Assembly (NCBI GenBank): GCA_027310565.1
Contig: DAIDAP010000001.1
Span: 62,001-126,000 of the forward strand
Source of the DNA: Chloroflexota bacterium
Lineage (GTDB): Bacteria > Chloroflexota > Limnocylindria > P2-11E
Direction of reading: 5' to 3'
Length of the DNA stretch: 64,000 nt
The position numbers and the translations under genes are program-made. This document shows, one piece after another, positions 15,674 through 24,550 of this stretch. The notes under the pieces are model-generated. The model worked only from the letters and a program-made list of their open reading frames with translations, had not been told where the DNA came from and did not search any database. Each line of letters opens with the position of its first letter. Position 1 is the stretch's first letter.

Positions 15674-16833
15674 GGCTCCTGCTCGTCGTCCAGCGCTATG
15701 GCGCGGAGGTCACCGGGGGCTCCGAGGCGCACGCGCGCGCCGTCGCGCACCGCCTCGCCGAGCGGCACGACGTGCAGGTCGCGACGACCACGGCCCTCGA
15801 CTACTGGACCTGGGAGCCGCACTTCCCGCCGGGCGTCTCCGACGACGGCCCGGTCGGCGTGCGGCGCTTCGCGGTGCGCGAGGGCCGCGACCCGAGGTTC
15901 AAGGAGCTCGAGCGGCACGTGCTGTTCGAGGAGCACACGCTGCAGGACGAGCTCGACTGGCCGCGCGCGCAGGGGCCGACCTGCCCGGACCTCTACACGT
16001 TCCTCCACGCGCGCGGCGACGAGTACGACCGCATCCTCTTCTACACCTACATCTACGCGCCGACCGCGCTGGGGCTCCCGCTCGTCCCCGAGCGCGCGAT
16101 CCTGCTGCCCACCGCGCACCGCGAGCGGCCGCTGCGCCTCGCGCCCTACCGCGCGCTCTTCGCCCTGCCACGGGCCATCGGCTACCTCACGCCGGAGGAG
16201 CGCGCGCTCGTGCACGAGACGATGCACAACGAGCACGTGCCCTCGACCATCATCGGGACCGCCCTGCAGGAGGCACCGCGCGGCGACGGCGCGGCGTTCC
16301 GCGCGAAGCACGGCATCGGCGGGCCGCTCGTGCTCTACCTCGGGCAGGTGAGCGAGGGCAAGGCCGTGCACGAGCTGCTGCGCTGCTGGGACGAGTACCG
16401 CGCGGGAACCGCGGACGCCAGGGCGGCGACGCTGGTCCTCGCCGGCACGGTGCGCATGGAGCTGCCGCGGCGCGACGACGTGCGCGTCCTCGGCCGCATC
16501 GACGACGAGGAGAAGTGGGACGCGCTTTCCGCCGCCGACGCGCTCGTGCAGCCGTCGCACATGGAGAGCCTCGGCATCGTCCTCTTCGAGGCGTGGCAGC
16601 AGGGCACGCCGGTGCTCGTGCCCGAGTGGAACGCCGTCACCGCGGGCGCGGTGCGGCGCTCGGAGGGCGGCATGGTCTACGCCTCGAACGAGGAGTTCGC
16701 CCCGAAGCTCGCGGCGCTCCTGCTCGGGACCGACCGCGGCGAGCGCGGCCGGGCCTGGGTCGAGCGGGAGTGCTCGACCGCGTCGTTCGACGACCGTCTC
16801 GAGGAGCTGCTGGAGATCTCGCGTGCCGCCTGA
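15670..16833 (+). CDS. Glycosyltransferase, GT4 type (first of a duplicate pair)
   Basis: 387 aa, ATG overlapping the previous stop (ATGA). Starts LLLVVQRYGAEVTGGSEAHAR, a donor-loop-rich GT4 N-terminus; then TTALDYWTWE, LYLGQVSEGKAVHELL, VLGRIDDEEKWDALSAADALVQPSHMESLGIVLFEAW. The E-x7-E region reads MESLGIVLFEAW. The following gene is a close paralogue (shared VVQRYG, DYWTW, FFYTYIY-type and FEAW/LEAW motifs). Confidence 0.87.
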   Translation: MRLLLVVQRYGAEVTGGSEAHARAVAHRLAERHDVQVATTTALDYWTWEPHFPPGVSDDGPVGVRRFAVREGRDPRFKELERHVLFEEHTLQDELDWPRAQGPTCPDLYTFLHARGDEYDRILFYTYIYAPTALGLPLVPERAILLPTAHRERPLRLAPYRALFALPRAIGYLTPEERALVHETMHNEHVPSTIIGTALQEAPRGDGAAFRAKHGIGGPLVLYLGQVSEGKAVHELLRCWDEYRAGTADARAATLVLAGTVRMELPRRDDVRVLGRIDDEEKWDALSAADALVQPSHMESLGIVLFEAWQQGTPVLVPEWNAVTAGAVRRSEGGMVYASNEEFAPKLAALLLGTDRGERGRAWVERECSTASFDDRLEELLEISRAA

Positions 16834-18013
16834 GCGCAGGCTCATGGTGGTCGTGCAGCGCTACGGCCCCGACGTCGCGGGCGGCGCCGAGCAGCACGCG
16901 CGCGAGCTGGTGACCCGGCTCGCGCCGCACTTCGACATCACCGTCGCGACGACGGCGGCGCGCGACTACTGGACCTGGGACAACGAGTACGTGCCCGGCG
17001 CGACGAAGGTCGACGGCATCCCGGTCATGCGCTTCGCGGTGGAGCGGCCACGCTCCGCCGACTTCAAAGAGCGCGAGGCGCGCGCCTTCGCCGAGGGCGC
17101 CTCGCTGGCGGACGAGCGCGCGTTCCTCGACGCGCAGGGTCCGTACTGCCCCGAGCTGCTCGAGTTCATCCACCAGGCCGCGCCGACCTTCGCGCAGATT
17201 CTCTTCTTCACCTACATCTACCACCCGACCGTCCACGGGCTGCCGCTCGTCCCCGACCGGGCGGTGCTCGTGCCGACCGCGCACGACGAGCCGGCCATCC
17301 GGCTCGCGGTGTACAAGCCGCTCTTCCACGCAGCGCGCGCGATCGCGTTCAACACCGAGGAGGAGCGCGCGCTCGTACACGGGCGCTTCGGCAACGGGCG
17401 CGTGCCGAGCGACGTCGTCGGCGTCGGCGTCGACCTGCCGGCGGACCGCTCCGCGGAGCGGTTCCGCCGGTCGCACGGCATCGCCGGTCCGCTGTTCCTG
17501 TACGTCGGACGGGTCGTCGAGAGCAAGGGCTGCGCGGAGATGTTCTCGCACTGGGCGGGCTGGGCCGACGCGAGAGGCGACCTCGGCGCGCGCCTCGTCG
17601 TCATCGGGAAGGCCGAGATGCGCATCCCGAGCCGCGCCGACGTGCTGCACCTCGGGTACGTGAGCGATCGGGAGAAGTACGACGCCCTCGCCGCGGCCGA
17701 CGTCGTTCTGGTGCCGGAGCGCGTGTCCTCGCTCTCGATGGTGACGCTCGAGGCCTGGTCGAGCGGCAAGCCCGTGGTCTGCAGCGCCTACTGCAACGTC
17801 CTGCGCGGGATGAGCCGCCGCGCCGGCGGCGGCCTGTACTACGCGAACGGCGCCGAGTTCGCCGAGCTGTGCGACCTGCTGGCCCGCGACCGCGCCCTCG
17901 CCGAGCGTCTGGGCGCCTCGGGCCGCGCGTTCGTGGGGCGCACGTACACCTGGCCGGTGGTCGTCGAGAAGTACCTCGATCTCTTCGCCGAGGTCCGCCG
18001 CCGCCAGCACTGA
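16823..18013 (+). CDS. Glycosyltransferase, GT4 type (second of a duplicate pair)
   Basis: 396 aa, start overlapping the previous gene by 11 nt. RLMVVVQRYGPDVAGGAEQHAR, TTAARDYWTWDNEY, LFFTYIYHPTVHGLP, LFLYVGRVVESKGCAEMF, LGYVSDREKYDALAAADVVLVPERVSSLSMVTLEAWSSGKP. It ends the polysaccharide operon; the next gene has its own promoter. Confidence 0.87.
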   Translation: MPPERRLMVVVQRYGPDVAGGAEQHARELVTRLAPHFDITVATTAARDYWTWDNEYVPGATKVDGIPVMRFAVERPRSADFKEREARAFAEGASLADERAFLDAQGPYCPELLEFIHQAAPTFAQILFFTYIYHPTVHGLPLVPDRAVLVPTAHDEPAIRLAVYKPLFHAARAIAFNTEEERALVHGRFGNGRVPSDVVGVGVDLPADRSAERFRRSHGIAGPLFLYVGRVVESKGCAEMFSHWAGWADARGDLGARLVVIGKAEMRIPSRADVLHLGYVSDREKYDALAAADVVLVPERVSSLSMVTLEAWSSGKPVVCSAYCNVLRGMSRRAGGGLYYANGAEFAELCDLLARDRALAERLGASGRAFVGRTYTWPVVVEKYLDLFAEVRRRQH

Positions 18014-18021
18014 GCGGCCTT

Positions 18022-18027
18022 CATACT
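18022..18027 (+). promoter_or_regulatory. -10 element CATACT
   Basis: CATACT is 7 nt before ATG 18035, the first codon of a six-codon ORF that leads into the UPF0182 gene. Confidence 0.45.
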
Positions 18028-18034
18028 GCGCGGT

Positions 18035-18055
18035 ATGGCGGCGAGCCCGACGTGA
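18035..18055 (+). CDS. Six-codon leader ORF (MAASPT) overlapping the UPF0182 start
   Basis: ATG 18035 opens MAASPT and stops at TGA 18053-18055; the stop sits inside the GTGA that carries GTG 18052 of the next gene. With the -10 at 18022 the ATG would be at the very 5' end of the mRNA. Looks like a leaderless mini-ORF that delivers ribosomes to a GTG without a Shine-Dalgarno. Confidence 0.4.
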   Translation: MAASPT

Positions 18056-20949
18056 GTCAGCGGCGCGGCGACGGCGGGTCCGACTGGGGCAACATCGACT
18101 GGTCGAGCTTCGACCTCGGCGCCCTGCGCGGCCGGCGCGGGACGCCGCGGCCGCCGGCCGGCCGAGGCATCGCGCTCGCCGTCGTCGTCCTCCTCCTCCT
18201 GCTCCTCCCGCTCGTCCTGGGCCCGCTGGTGACGTTCCTCACCGACCTCCAGTGGTTCCGCAGCCTCGGGTTCGAAGACGTCTTCCTGCGCCGCTACACC
18301 GCGGCGTTCTGGGCGTTCGCGGCGTTCCTGCTGGTCTTCTTCGTCCTTGCGCTCCCCAACCTCTACTTCGCGCTGCGCCCGCAGGTCCCCCGCGTCGTCA
18401 TCGACGCGAGCCGGCCGCGCCCGTCGGCGCTCGCCGGGACGGCGCGCCTGGCGTGGCTCCTGCTCGTCCCGGCGTTCTTCTTCGGCCTCGCCGCGGCCGA
18501 TCAGTGGGACGCGCTGCTGCGCTGGCTCAACGCCGTTCCCTTCGGGACGAGCGACCCCGTCTTCGGGCAGGACATCGGCTTCTACTTCTTCACGCTGCCG
18601 GTGCTCCAGTTCGTGCGCGGGTGGGCCATCGCCGCGGTCCTGGTCATCGCCGCCGGCGTCGTGCTCGTCTACGCGCTGCGCGGTGTGATCGGCGTCGCCA
18701 CCGACACGATCACCCGCGGAGACCTCGCCGTCGCCGGGCGCACCGCGCTGGCGCTCGCGCGGCCGGCGCGCGCGCACCTCTCCGTGCTCGGCGGCGTCTT
18801 CCTCGCGCTCGTCGCCTACGGCTACGTGCTCGACCGCTACGACCTGCTCCTGCGCCAGGAGAGCGTGCTCACCGGGGCGGGGTACACGAGCATCAACGCG
18901 CGCCTCCCCGCGCTCACCGTGCTCGCGGCCATCGTCGGCATCGCCGCGCTCGCGTGCTTCGCGAACGCGTTCGCGCGGACGCTCTGGGTGCTCGGCGGCG
19001 CGATCGTCGTCTGGTTCGCGGCCGCGATCCTCTTCGCCGGCGTCTACCCGGCGCTGGTGCAGAGCTTCGTCGTCCAGCCCGACCAGCTGAACAAGGAGCG
19101 TCCGTACCTCGAGCGCAACATCGCCGCGACGCGCGAGGCCTACGCCGTGAGCAACGTGGAGGACTCGTTCTTCGACGTCGCGGACGCCCCGACCCCGACC
19201 GAGGCGCAGCAGGCTCTCTCCGACACGCTCGCGGTCCGGCTCTGGGACTGGCGTCCGCTCCTCTCGGCCTTCGACACGCTCCAGGGGCTGCGTCAGTACT
19301 ACACGTTCAACGACGTCGACGTGGACCGCTACAGCATCGGCGGGACCGAGGTTCCGGTGATGCTCTCCGCCCGCGAGCTCTCCTCGACGAGCCTGCCGCA
19401 GGCGACGTGGGTGAACCGCCACCTCGTGTTCACGCACGGGTACGGCGCCGTGCTCACAGCGGTCGGCGGGGTCGCGGCCGAGGGCCGGCCGCAGCTCCTG
19501 GTGAAGGACATCCCACCCGTGGGCGAGCCGAAGATCGATCAGCCGCGCATCTACTACGGGGAGCTCACGACCGACTGGGTCATCGTGAACACGCTCCAGG
19601 ACGAGTTCGACTACGCGCAGGAGGGCGGCGACCGGTACACGCGCTACACCGGCACCAGCGGCGTGAGCGTCGGCTCGCTCTGGGACCGCATCCTCTTCGC
19701 GATCCGCTTCGGCGACACGAACCTCCTGTTCACCAACCAGATCACGCAGGAGAGCCGGGTCCTCTTCCACCGCACCATCGCCGAGCGCGAGCAGCTCGTC
19801 GCGCCGTTCCTCTCCTACGACCGCGATCCGTACCTCGTCATCGCCGACGGCCAGCTCTGGTGGATCAACGACGCGTACACGACGGGCAGCCGGTACCCGT
19901 ACAGCGAGCGCTACGGCGCGCTGCTCGTCGGCGGGAATCCCATCGGCTCGTCGGACACGAACTACGTCCGGAACAGCGTGAAGGTCGTCACCAACGCGTA
20001 CGACGGCTCGATGACCTACTACGTCGTCGACGATACCGACCCCGTCGTGCGCAACCTTCAGCGGATCTACCCGACGCTGTTCCGCCCCATCGCCGAGATG
20101 CCCGCGAGCCTTCGGGCGCACATCCGCTATCCGGAGGACATCTTCACCATCCAGGCGCAGGTGTACGCGATCTACCACATGACGAACCCCGACGAGTTCT
20201 ACAACCGCGTCGACGCGTGGCGCATCGCCAACGAGATCCAGGCGCAGGGCTCCGTGAAGCAGCCCGTCCAGCCCTACTACGTGAAGACGCGCCTGCCGGG
20301 CTCGGACCGCGAGGAGTTCGTCCTGTTCGTCCCGATGACGCCGGCCGGCGGGCAGCGTGACAACATGGTCGCGTGGATCGCGGGCCGCGCCGACGCGCCC
20401 GACTACGGCAGGCTGCGCGTGCTGCGCTTCCCGCAGGACCGCACGATCTTCGGGCCGCTCCAGGTGGAGGGCCGCATCGACAACGACAGCGTCATCCGCC
20501 AGCAGCTCACGCTCCTCTGCCCGCAGGGCAGCGGGACCCAGTGCATCCGCGGCAACCTGCTGGTGCTGCCGGTGGCGTCCTCCTTCATCTACATCGAGCC
20601 GCTCTTCATCCAGTCGGCGCAGATCAAGATCCCCGAGCTGCAGCGCGTCATCCTCGCGACGCAGGACCGGGTCGTCATGGCGGAGTCGTTCGCCAAGGCG
20701 CTCGTCGCGCTCTTCACCGGTGCGGCGCCCGCCCCGACGCCCACGCCGACGCCGGGGCCCACGCCCGGCGCGTCGCCGACGCCCGCGCCGTCCGGCTCGC
20801 CGGACATCGCCGGCCTGGTGCGCCAGGCGAGCGAGCGCTACGACCAGGCGCAGGCCGCGCTCCGGCGCGGCGACTTCGCCGAGTACGGCCGTCTCATCAC
20901 GCTGCTGCAGGAGGACCTCGCCAGGCTCCGCGCCGCGACCGGCCAGTAG
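18052..20949 (+). CDS. UPF0182 family membrane protein
   Basis: 965 aa from GTG 18052. A short hydrophilic lead with DWGNIDWSSFDLGALRGRR is followed by seven predicted membrane helices in the first about 310 residues, including WFRSLGFEDVFLRRYTAAF and FAALILFAG-type segments, then a very large extracytoplasmic domain rich in Tyr and Asp (FNDVDVDRYSIGG, FLSYDRDPYLVIADG, RIYPTLFRPIAEMP). The C-terminus adds a Pro/Thr linker (about 855-885) and a helical tail (LVRQASERYDQAQAALRRGD). Length and layout match UPF0182 proteins, whose biochemical role is unknown; the helical tail is common in this family. A terminator follows. Confidence 0.88.
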   Translation: MSQRRGDGGSDWGNIDWSSFDLGALRGRRGTPRPPAGRGIALAVVVLLLLLLPLVLGPLVTFLTDLQWFRSLGFEDVFLRRYTAAFWAFAAFLLVFFVLALPNLYFALRPQVPRVVIDASRPRPSALAGTARLAWLLLVPAFFFGLAAADQWDALLRWLNAVPFGTSDPVFGQDIGFYFFTLPVLQFVRGWAIAAVLVIAAGVVLVYALRGVIGVATDTITRGDLAVAGRTALALARPARAHLSVLGGVFLALVAYGYVLDRYDLLLRQESVLTGAGYTSINARLPALTVLAAIVGIAALACFANAFARTLWVLGGAIVVWFAAAILFAGVYPALVQSFVVQPDQLNKERPYLERNIAATREAYAVSNVEDSFFDVADAPTPTEAQQALSDTLAVRLWDWRPLLSAFDTLQGLRQYYTFNDVDVDRYSIGGTEVPVMLSARELSSTSLPQATWVNRHLVFTHGYGAVLTAVGGVAAEGRPQLLVKDIPPVGEPKIDQPRIYYGELTTDWVIVNTLQDEFDYAQEGGDRYTRYTGTSGVSVGSLWDRILFAIRFGDTNLLFTNQITQESRVLFHRTIAEREQLVAPFLSYDRDPYLVIADGQLWWINDAYTTGSRYPYSERYGALLVGGNPIGSSDTNYVRNSVKVVTNAYDGSMTYYVVDDTDPVVRNLQRIYPTLFRPIAEMPASLRAHIRYPEDIFTIQAQVYAIYHMTNPDEFYNRVDAWRIANEIQAQGSVKQPVQPYYVKTRLPGSDREEFVLFVPMTPAGGQRDNMVAWIAGRADAPDYGRLRVLRFPQDRTIFGPLQVEGRIDNDSVIRQQLTLLCPQGSGTQCIRGNLLVLPVASSFIYIEPLFIQSAQIKIPELQRVILATQDRVVMAESFAKALVALFTGAAPAPTPTPTPGPTPGASPTPAPSGSPDIAGLVRQASERYDQAQAALRRGDFAEYGRLITLLQEDLARLRAATGQ

Positions 20950-20950
20950 C

Positions 20951-20984
20951 CGGTACCCCGCCGCCGCCCGCTCGCGGCGTACCG
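20951..20984 (+). terminator. Hairpin after the UPF0182 gene
   Basis: CGGTAC (20951-20956) pairs with GTACCG (20979-20984), and inside it GCCGC (20960-20964) with GCGGC (20974-20978), leaving a 3-nt bulge and a 9-nt loop. Located two bases after the stop; CTCTTTG follows. Confidence 0.55.
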
Positions 20985-21033
20985 TCCCGGCTCTTTGACT
21001 GTATCGATCACATGGAATCGACCTGAGAGGACG

Positions 21034-21327
21034 ATGATGACCGTCACGACGGTGTCGAAGCTCAAGGCGTCCCTGAGCGAGTTCATCCGCCGCGTGAAGG
21101 CGGGCGAGGAGGTGCTGGTCACCGAGCGCGGTCGTGTCGTCGCGCGGCGGGCCCCAGCGGTGCCCTCCCCGGGATCGGCCGAATCGCTCCGCGACATGGA
21201 GCGCCGCGGCCTGGTGCGGCTCGGCACGGGCAGGCTCCCACGTGACTTCTGGCGCATGCCGCGACCGAGGGACCCCCGAGGCCTGGTGATGCGGGCGCTG
21301 CTCGAGGAGCGCGCGGAAAGCCGATGA
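21034..21327 (+). CDS. vapB: Type II antitoxin, Phd/YefM family
   Basis: 97 aa. GAGAGG precedes ATG 21034 (ATG 21037 also possible). TVSKLKASLSEFIRRVKAGEEVLVTERGRVVAR is the Phd/YefM DNA-binding N-terminus; the C-terminal half (LRDMERRGLVRLGTGRLPRDFWRMPRP ... RALLEERAESR) is the toxin-binding tail. It overlaps the toxin gene by ATGA. Expected to neutralise the PIN toxin and repress the operon. This full-length pair serves as reference for the two broken loci at 2351-2832 and 24942-25360. Confidence 0.85.
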   Translation: MMTVTTVSKLKASLSEFIRRVKAGEEVLVTERGRVVARRAPAVPSPGSAESLRDMERRGLVRLGTGRLPRDFWRMPRPRDPRGLVMRALLEERAESR

Positions 21328-21755
21328 GATTCTTGGACCGCTCCGCGCTCGTCGCTCTCTGCGTCGACGAGCCGACGAGCGTCGCGATGCGTGCGCTGCT
21401 GGATCGCGACCCGATGATCGTCGCGTGGTGGTCGACGCGCATCGAGTGCATCGCTGGGCTGCTGCGCCGCTCCCGCGAGGGCTCGCTCACCGTCTCCGGG
21501 GTGTCGCAGGCGCGCGCGGTGCTGCGAGCGCTGGCCCTGTCCTGGGTCGAGGTCAATCCATCGGATGCGGCGCGCGGCGCGGCCGAGCGTGCGCTCGCCT
21601 CCCACGACCTTCGTGCCGCCGACGCGATGCAGCTCGCGGCGGCGCTCGTGTGGACCGACGGCGACGCGAGCGGAGCGGGATTCGTCTCCTTCGACGCGCG
21701 TCTCCGCGAAGCCGCGCTGCGCGAAGGGTTCGATGTCCTCCCGGATTCGATCTGA
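21324..21755 (+). CDS. vapC: PIN-domain ribonuclease toxin, VapC family
   Basis: 143 aa. Acidic PIN residues are all visible: FLDRSALVAL (Asp5), STRIECIAGLL (Glu41), HDLRAADAMQLAAALV and FVSFDARLREAA. Length and motif spacing are those of a complete VapC; it should cleave RNA when free of the antitoxin. The last 23 nt overlap the start of the next gene. Confidence 0.88.
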   Translation: MRFLDRSALVALCVDEPTSVAMRALLDRDPMIVAWWSTRIECIAGLLRRSREGSLTVSGVSQARAVLRALALSWVEVNPSDAARGAAERALASHDLRAADAMQLAAALVWTDGDASGAGFVSFDARLREAALREGFDVLPDSI

Positions 21756-22926
21756 GCATCCCGGACCCGAGCGTCCCGGCTCAGCCGGCCTGGCCGTGCT
21801 CGCCGCGCTCGCCGTCGCCCTCTTCTGGGCGATCGAGGGCATCGACGTCAACGCGCCGCAGATCGAGCGCGTCGCCATCCTGGTCTCGACGCTCGCGCTC
21901 GCGTGGGCGGCGCTGCGCGAGACGCCGTACGCCGCCGGCCTGGCCGCGTACCTCGCCGTGCTCGTCGCGATCTCCGAGCGGCTGCGGCGCGTGCCGCTCC
22001 TCGACGGCAGCGACGTGCTCCGCGCGACGGTCGAGGCGATCGGCGTGGTCGGCGGCGGCGGCAACCCGTACACGCACGTCATGCAGAGCACCAGCCCGGT
22101 CGGCTCGCCGTTCGTGTACCCGCCCGGCGAGCTCGCCTGGTACGCCGTGCCGCTCGCCCTCTTCGGCGACGTGACGCGCGTGGACTCCTGGGCGGGCGTC
22201 GCGATCGTCGCCGCGATCGCCCTCGCCGGCATCCGCCTCGGCTTCGAGAACGTCGCGCTGCCGGCGATGCTCTACGCCGCGTGGGGCACCGCCGGCTACC
22301 GCGCGATCGACGGGCAGAACGACGTCTCCGCGTCCGCGCTCGTCGTCTTCGCCGCGGTCGCGCTCGTCTTCGCCACCGGCGAGAGCCGGTCGTCGCGGGT
22401 GATGCTCGTCGTCTCAGCCGCGCTCTTCGGCTGGGCGATGGCCTTCAAGCAGTTCTCGGTGCTGGTGTTCCCCCCGGTGCTGCGCTGGGTCGCGGTGAGC
22501 GGCGGCCCGTGGCGGCGGTACGCCGCGGTCGCGCTCGGCGTCGCGGCCGCGTTCGTCCTGCCGTTCTTGGTGGCCGACCCCGGCGCGTTCCTCGGCTCGC
22601 AGTGGGCCGCGCTCACCTTCCACGGCGAGATCTGGGGCACGAACCTGCTCGCGACGCTGCGGCAGTACACCGACCCCGCGCCGTTCCTGCCGCTGTTCTT
22701 CGCCGCCGAGCTCTTCGGCACGCTCGCGCTCGTCGCGCTGGTGCGCTGGTGGCGGCCGCCGTCGCTCGGCGCAGCCGTGCTCGCCGGCGCGGGCATCGTG
22801 ATGGTCCCGCTGCTGCTCGCGAAGTGGACGACGCAGCCGTACTTCGCCTACGCCGGCGCGATCGTCGCGTGCGGCATCGCGTTGGGAGCGCTTACCGGTC
22901 GCTGGTCCGTCCGCCGGGGTACTTGA
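21733..22926 (+). CDS. Polytopic membrane glycosyltransferase, GT87/DUF2029-like
   Basis: 397 aa from ATG 21733, which lies inside the vapC gene; the frame before it is only a shadow of vapC. About ten membrane helices. Between the early helices is the loop DGSDVLRATVEAIGVVGGGGNPYTHV followed by SPFVYPPGELAWYAVPLALFG, the NPY...YPP pattern of GT-C mannosyl/arabinosyl transferases that use polyprenyl-phosphate sugars. It could use the product of the polyprenyl-phosphate mannose synthase at 26656. Acceptor unknown. Confidence 0.7.
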   Translation: MSSRIRSEHPGPERPGSAGLAVLAALAVALFWAIEGIDVNAPQIERVAILVSTLALAWAALRETPYAAGLAAYLAVLVAISERLRRVPLLDGSDVLRATVEAIGVVGGGGNPYTHVMQSTSPVGSPFVYPPGELAWYAVPLALFGDVTRVDSWAGVAIVAAIALAGIRLGFENVALPAMLYAAWGTAGYRAIDGQNDVSASALVVFAAVALVFATGESRSSRVMLVVSAALFGWAMAFKQFSVLVFPPVLRWVAVSGGPWRRYAAVALGVAAAFVLPFLVADPGAFLGSQWAALTFHGEIWGTNLLATLRQYTDPAPFLPLFFAAELFGTLALVALVRWWRPPSLGAAVLAGAGIVMVPLLLAKWTTQPYFAYAGAIVACGIALGALTGRWSVRRGT

Positions 22927-22983
22927 CCGGCGCCCTACCGTCAGCCCGCCACCACGGCGGGGTGACCTTCTGCGGGACCGCGC

Positions 22984-23382
22984 GTGATCCTCATCGACTC
23001 GAACGTCCCGATGTATCTCATCGGCGCGGCACATCCGAACAAGGCGCCGGCGCGTCAAGCGCTGGAGCAGTCCATCGCCGCGGGTGAGCGGCTCGTGACC
23101 GATGCCGAGGTCCTGAAGGAGATCCTCCACCGCTACGTGGCGATCGGGCGGCGAGAGGCTCTGCAGCCCGCATTCGACGCCTTACTCGGCGTGGTGGATG
23201 ACGTCTTCCCGATCGAGCGTGCGGATGTCGAAGAGGCCAAGTTGCTGCTGCTCACGGCGGAAGAGCTCTCGGCCAGGGACGCATTGCACGTCGCGCTCAT
23301 GCGCCGGCGCGGGATCTCGCGGATCCTCACGTTCGATCGCGGCTTCGACGGCATCCCGGGCGTCGTCCGCGTCAGCGAGTAA
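22984..23382 (+). CDS. Orphan PIN-domain protein (VapC-like)
   Basis: 132 aa, GTG start. [11 protein letters not shown] (Asp5), [13 protein letters not shown] (Glu), [11 protein letters not shown] and [14 protein letters not shown] give four conserved PIN acids, so the nuclease site looks complete. No antitoxin ORF lies before it (22927-22983, only a CCCGCC/GGCGGG hairpin) or after it. Either the antitoxin is encoded elsewhere or the protein has become harmless or housekeeping. Confidence 0.8.
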   Translation: MILIDSNVPMYLIGAAHPNKAPARQALEQSIAAGERLVTDAEVLKEILHRYVAIGRREALQPAFDALLGVVDDVFPIERADVEEAKLLLLTAEELSARDALHVALMRRRGISRILTFDRGFDGIPGVVRVSE

Positions 23383-23407
23383 CCGCGCCGCCCGCGCCGG
23401 TCGTGAC

Positions 23408-23413
23408 TAGAAT
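23408..23413 (+). promoter_or_regulatory. -10 element TAGAAT
   Basis: TAGAAT, 5 of 6 to consensus, 9 nt before GTG 23423 of the aminotransferase; no Shine-Dalgarno. Confidence 0.55.
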
Positions 23414-23422
23414 CGACCGACG

Positions 23423-24550
23423 GTGACGACGAAGCTCGCGGACATCCCGCTCGTCGATCTGCGGGCCCAGTACGCGACCATCCGCGACGACGTCCGCGCC
23501 GCGATCGACGGCGTCCTCGAGAGCATGGAGCTCACCATCGGCCCGAACGTGCGCGCGTTCGACGACGAGTGGGCGGCCTACGTGGGCACGGCGTACGCGA
23601 TCGGCGTCGGCAGCGGGACCGACGCGCTGCAGCTCGCGATCCGCGCGTGCGGCGTGTCGTCGGGCGACGAGGTCATCACCGTCTCGCACACCTTCTTCGC
23701 GACGGTCGAGGCGATCGTCTACGCGAACGCCCGGCCGATCCTGGTGGACGTGGACGAGCGCACGATGCTCATGGACCCCGCCGCGGTCGCCGCCGCGATC
23801 ACTCCGCGCACCAAGGCGATCGTCCCGGTGCACCTGTACGGCCGCACCGTCGACATGCGGCCGCTGCGCCAGATCGCGCAGGACCGGCAGATCACGATCA
23901 TCGAGGACGCCGCGCAGGCGCACGGCGCGCTGCTCGAGGACGGGAAGAAGGCCGGCACGGCGGGTCGCGTCGCCGCGTACTCCTTCTACTGCAGCAAGAA
24001 CCTCGGCGCGTACGGCGAGGCGGGCAGCATCGTGACGAGCGACGAGAGGCTCGCCGACGATCTGCGCGCGCTGCGCGAGCACGGGCAGTCGACGCGCTAC
24101 TACCACCCGGTCGTCGGCTACAACGCGCGCCTCGACGAGATCCAGGCCGCGATCCTGCGCGTGAAGCTGCGGCACCTCGACGAGTGGAACGCGCGCCGGC
24201 GGGCGATCGCGGCGCGTTACGCCGAGCTGCTCGCCGACACGGGCGTGATCACGCCGGAGATGCCGGCGGCGGGGCGGCACGTCTACTACGCCTACGCCAT
24301 CCGGGTGCCGAACGGCCGCCGCGACGCGCTGCGGGCGCACCTCGCCCGGCGCGGCATCGGCACGCAGATCCACTACCCGGTGCCGATCCATCTGCAGGAG
24401 GCCGCGACCTTCCTCGGCTACCGCAAGGGCGACCTCCCGGTGACCGAGCGGCTCTCGGACGAGGTCCTGTCGATGCCGATGTACGCCGAGCTCGCGGACG
24501 AGCAGATCGAGCGCGTGACGACGGCCGTGCGGGAGTTCATGCGCGGATGA
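23423..24550 (+). CDS. DegT/DnrJ/EryC1/StrS-family sugar aminotransferase
   Basis: 375 aa. IPLVDLRAQY, IGVGSGTDALQLAIRA, TFFATVEAI, PVHLYGRTVDMRPL, IIEDAAQAHGA and the PLP-lysine segment SFYCSKNLGAYGEAG (Lys about 190) are the full signature. It converts a keto-sugar nucleotide to an amino sugar with Glu as usual donor. Likely supplies a 3- or 4-amino sugar to the surface glycan made by the 6-18 kb cluster, although it is not in that operon. Its stop overlaps the next gene (ATGA). Confidence 0.9.
   Translation: MTTKLADIPLVDLRAQYATIRDDVRAAIDGVLESMELTIGPNVRAFDDEWAAYVGTAYAIGVGSGTDALQLAIRACGVSSGDEVITVSHTFFATVEAIVYANARPILVDVDERTMLMDPAAVAAAITPRTKAIVPVHLYGRTVDMRPLRQIAQDRQITIIEDAAQAHGALLEDGKKAGTAGRVAAYSFYCSKNLGAYGEAGSIVTSDERLADDLRALREHGQSTRYYHPVVGYNARLDEIQAAILRVKLRHLDEWNARRRAIAARYAELLADTGVITPEMPAAGRHVYYAYAIRVPNGRRDALRAHLARRGIGTQIHYPVPIHLQEAATFLGYRKGDLPVTERLSDEVLSMPMYAELADEQIERVTTAVREFMRG

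Noticed and set aside
18035-18055. Idea that UPF0182 starts at ATG 18035
   Set aside because: That ATG is in another frame and meets a stop after six codons; the conserved frame starts at GTG 18052.
20995-21018. TTGACT and TGGAAT before vapBC as a sigma-70 promoter
   Set aside because: Spacer is only 12 bp. A promoter must be nearby, but this pair does not fit.
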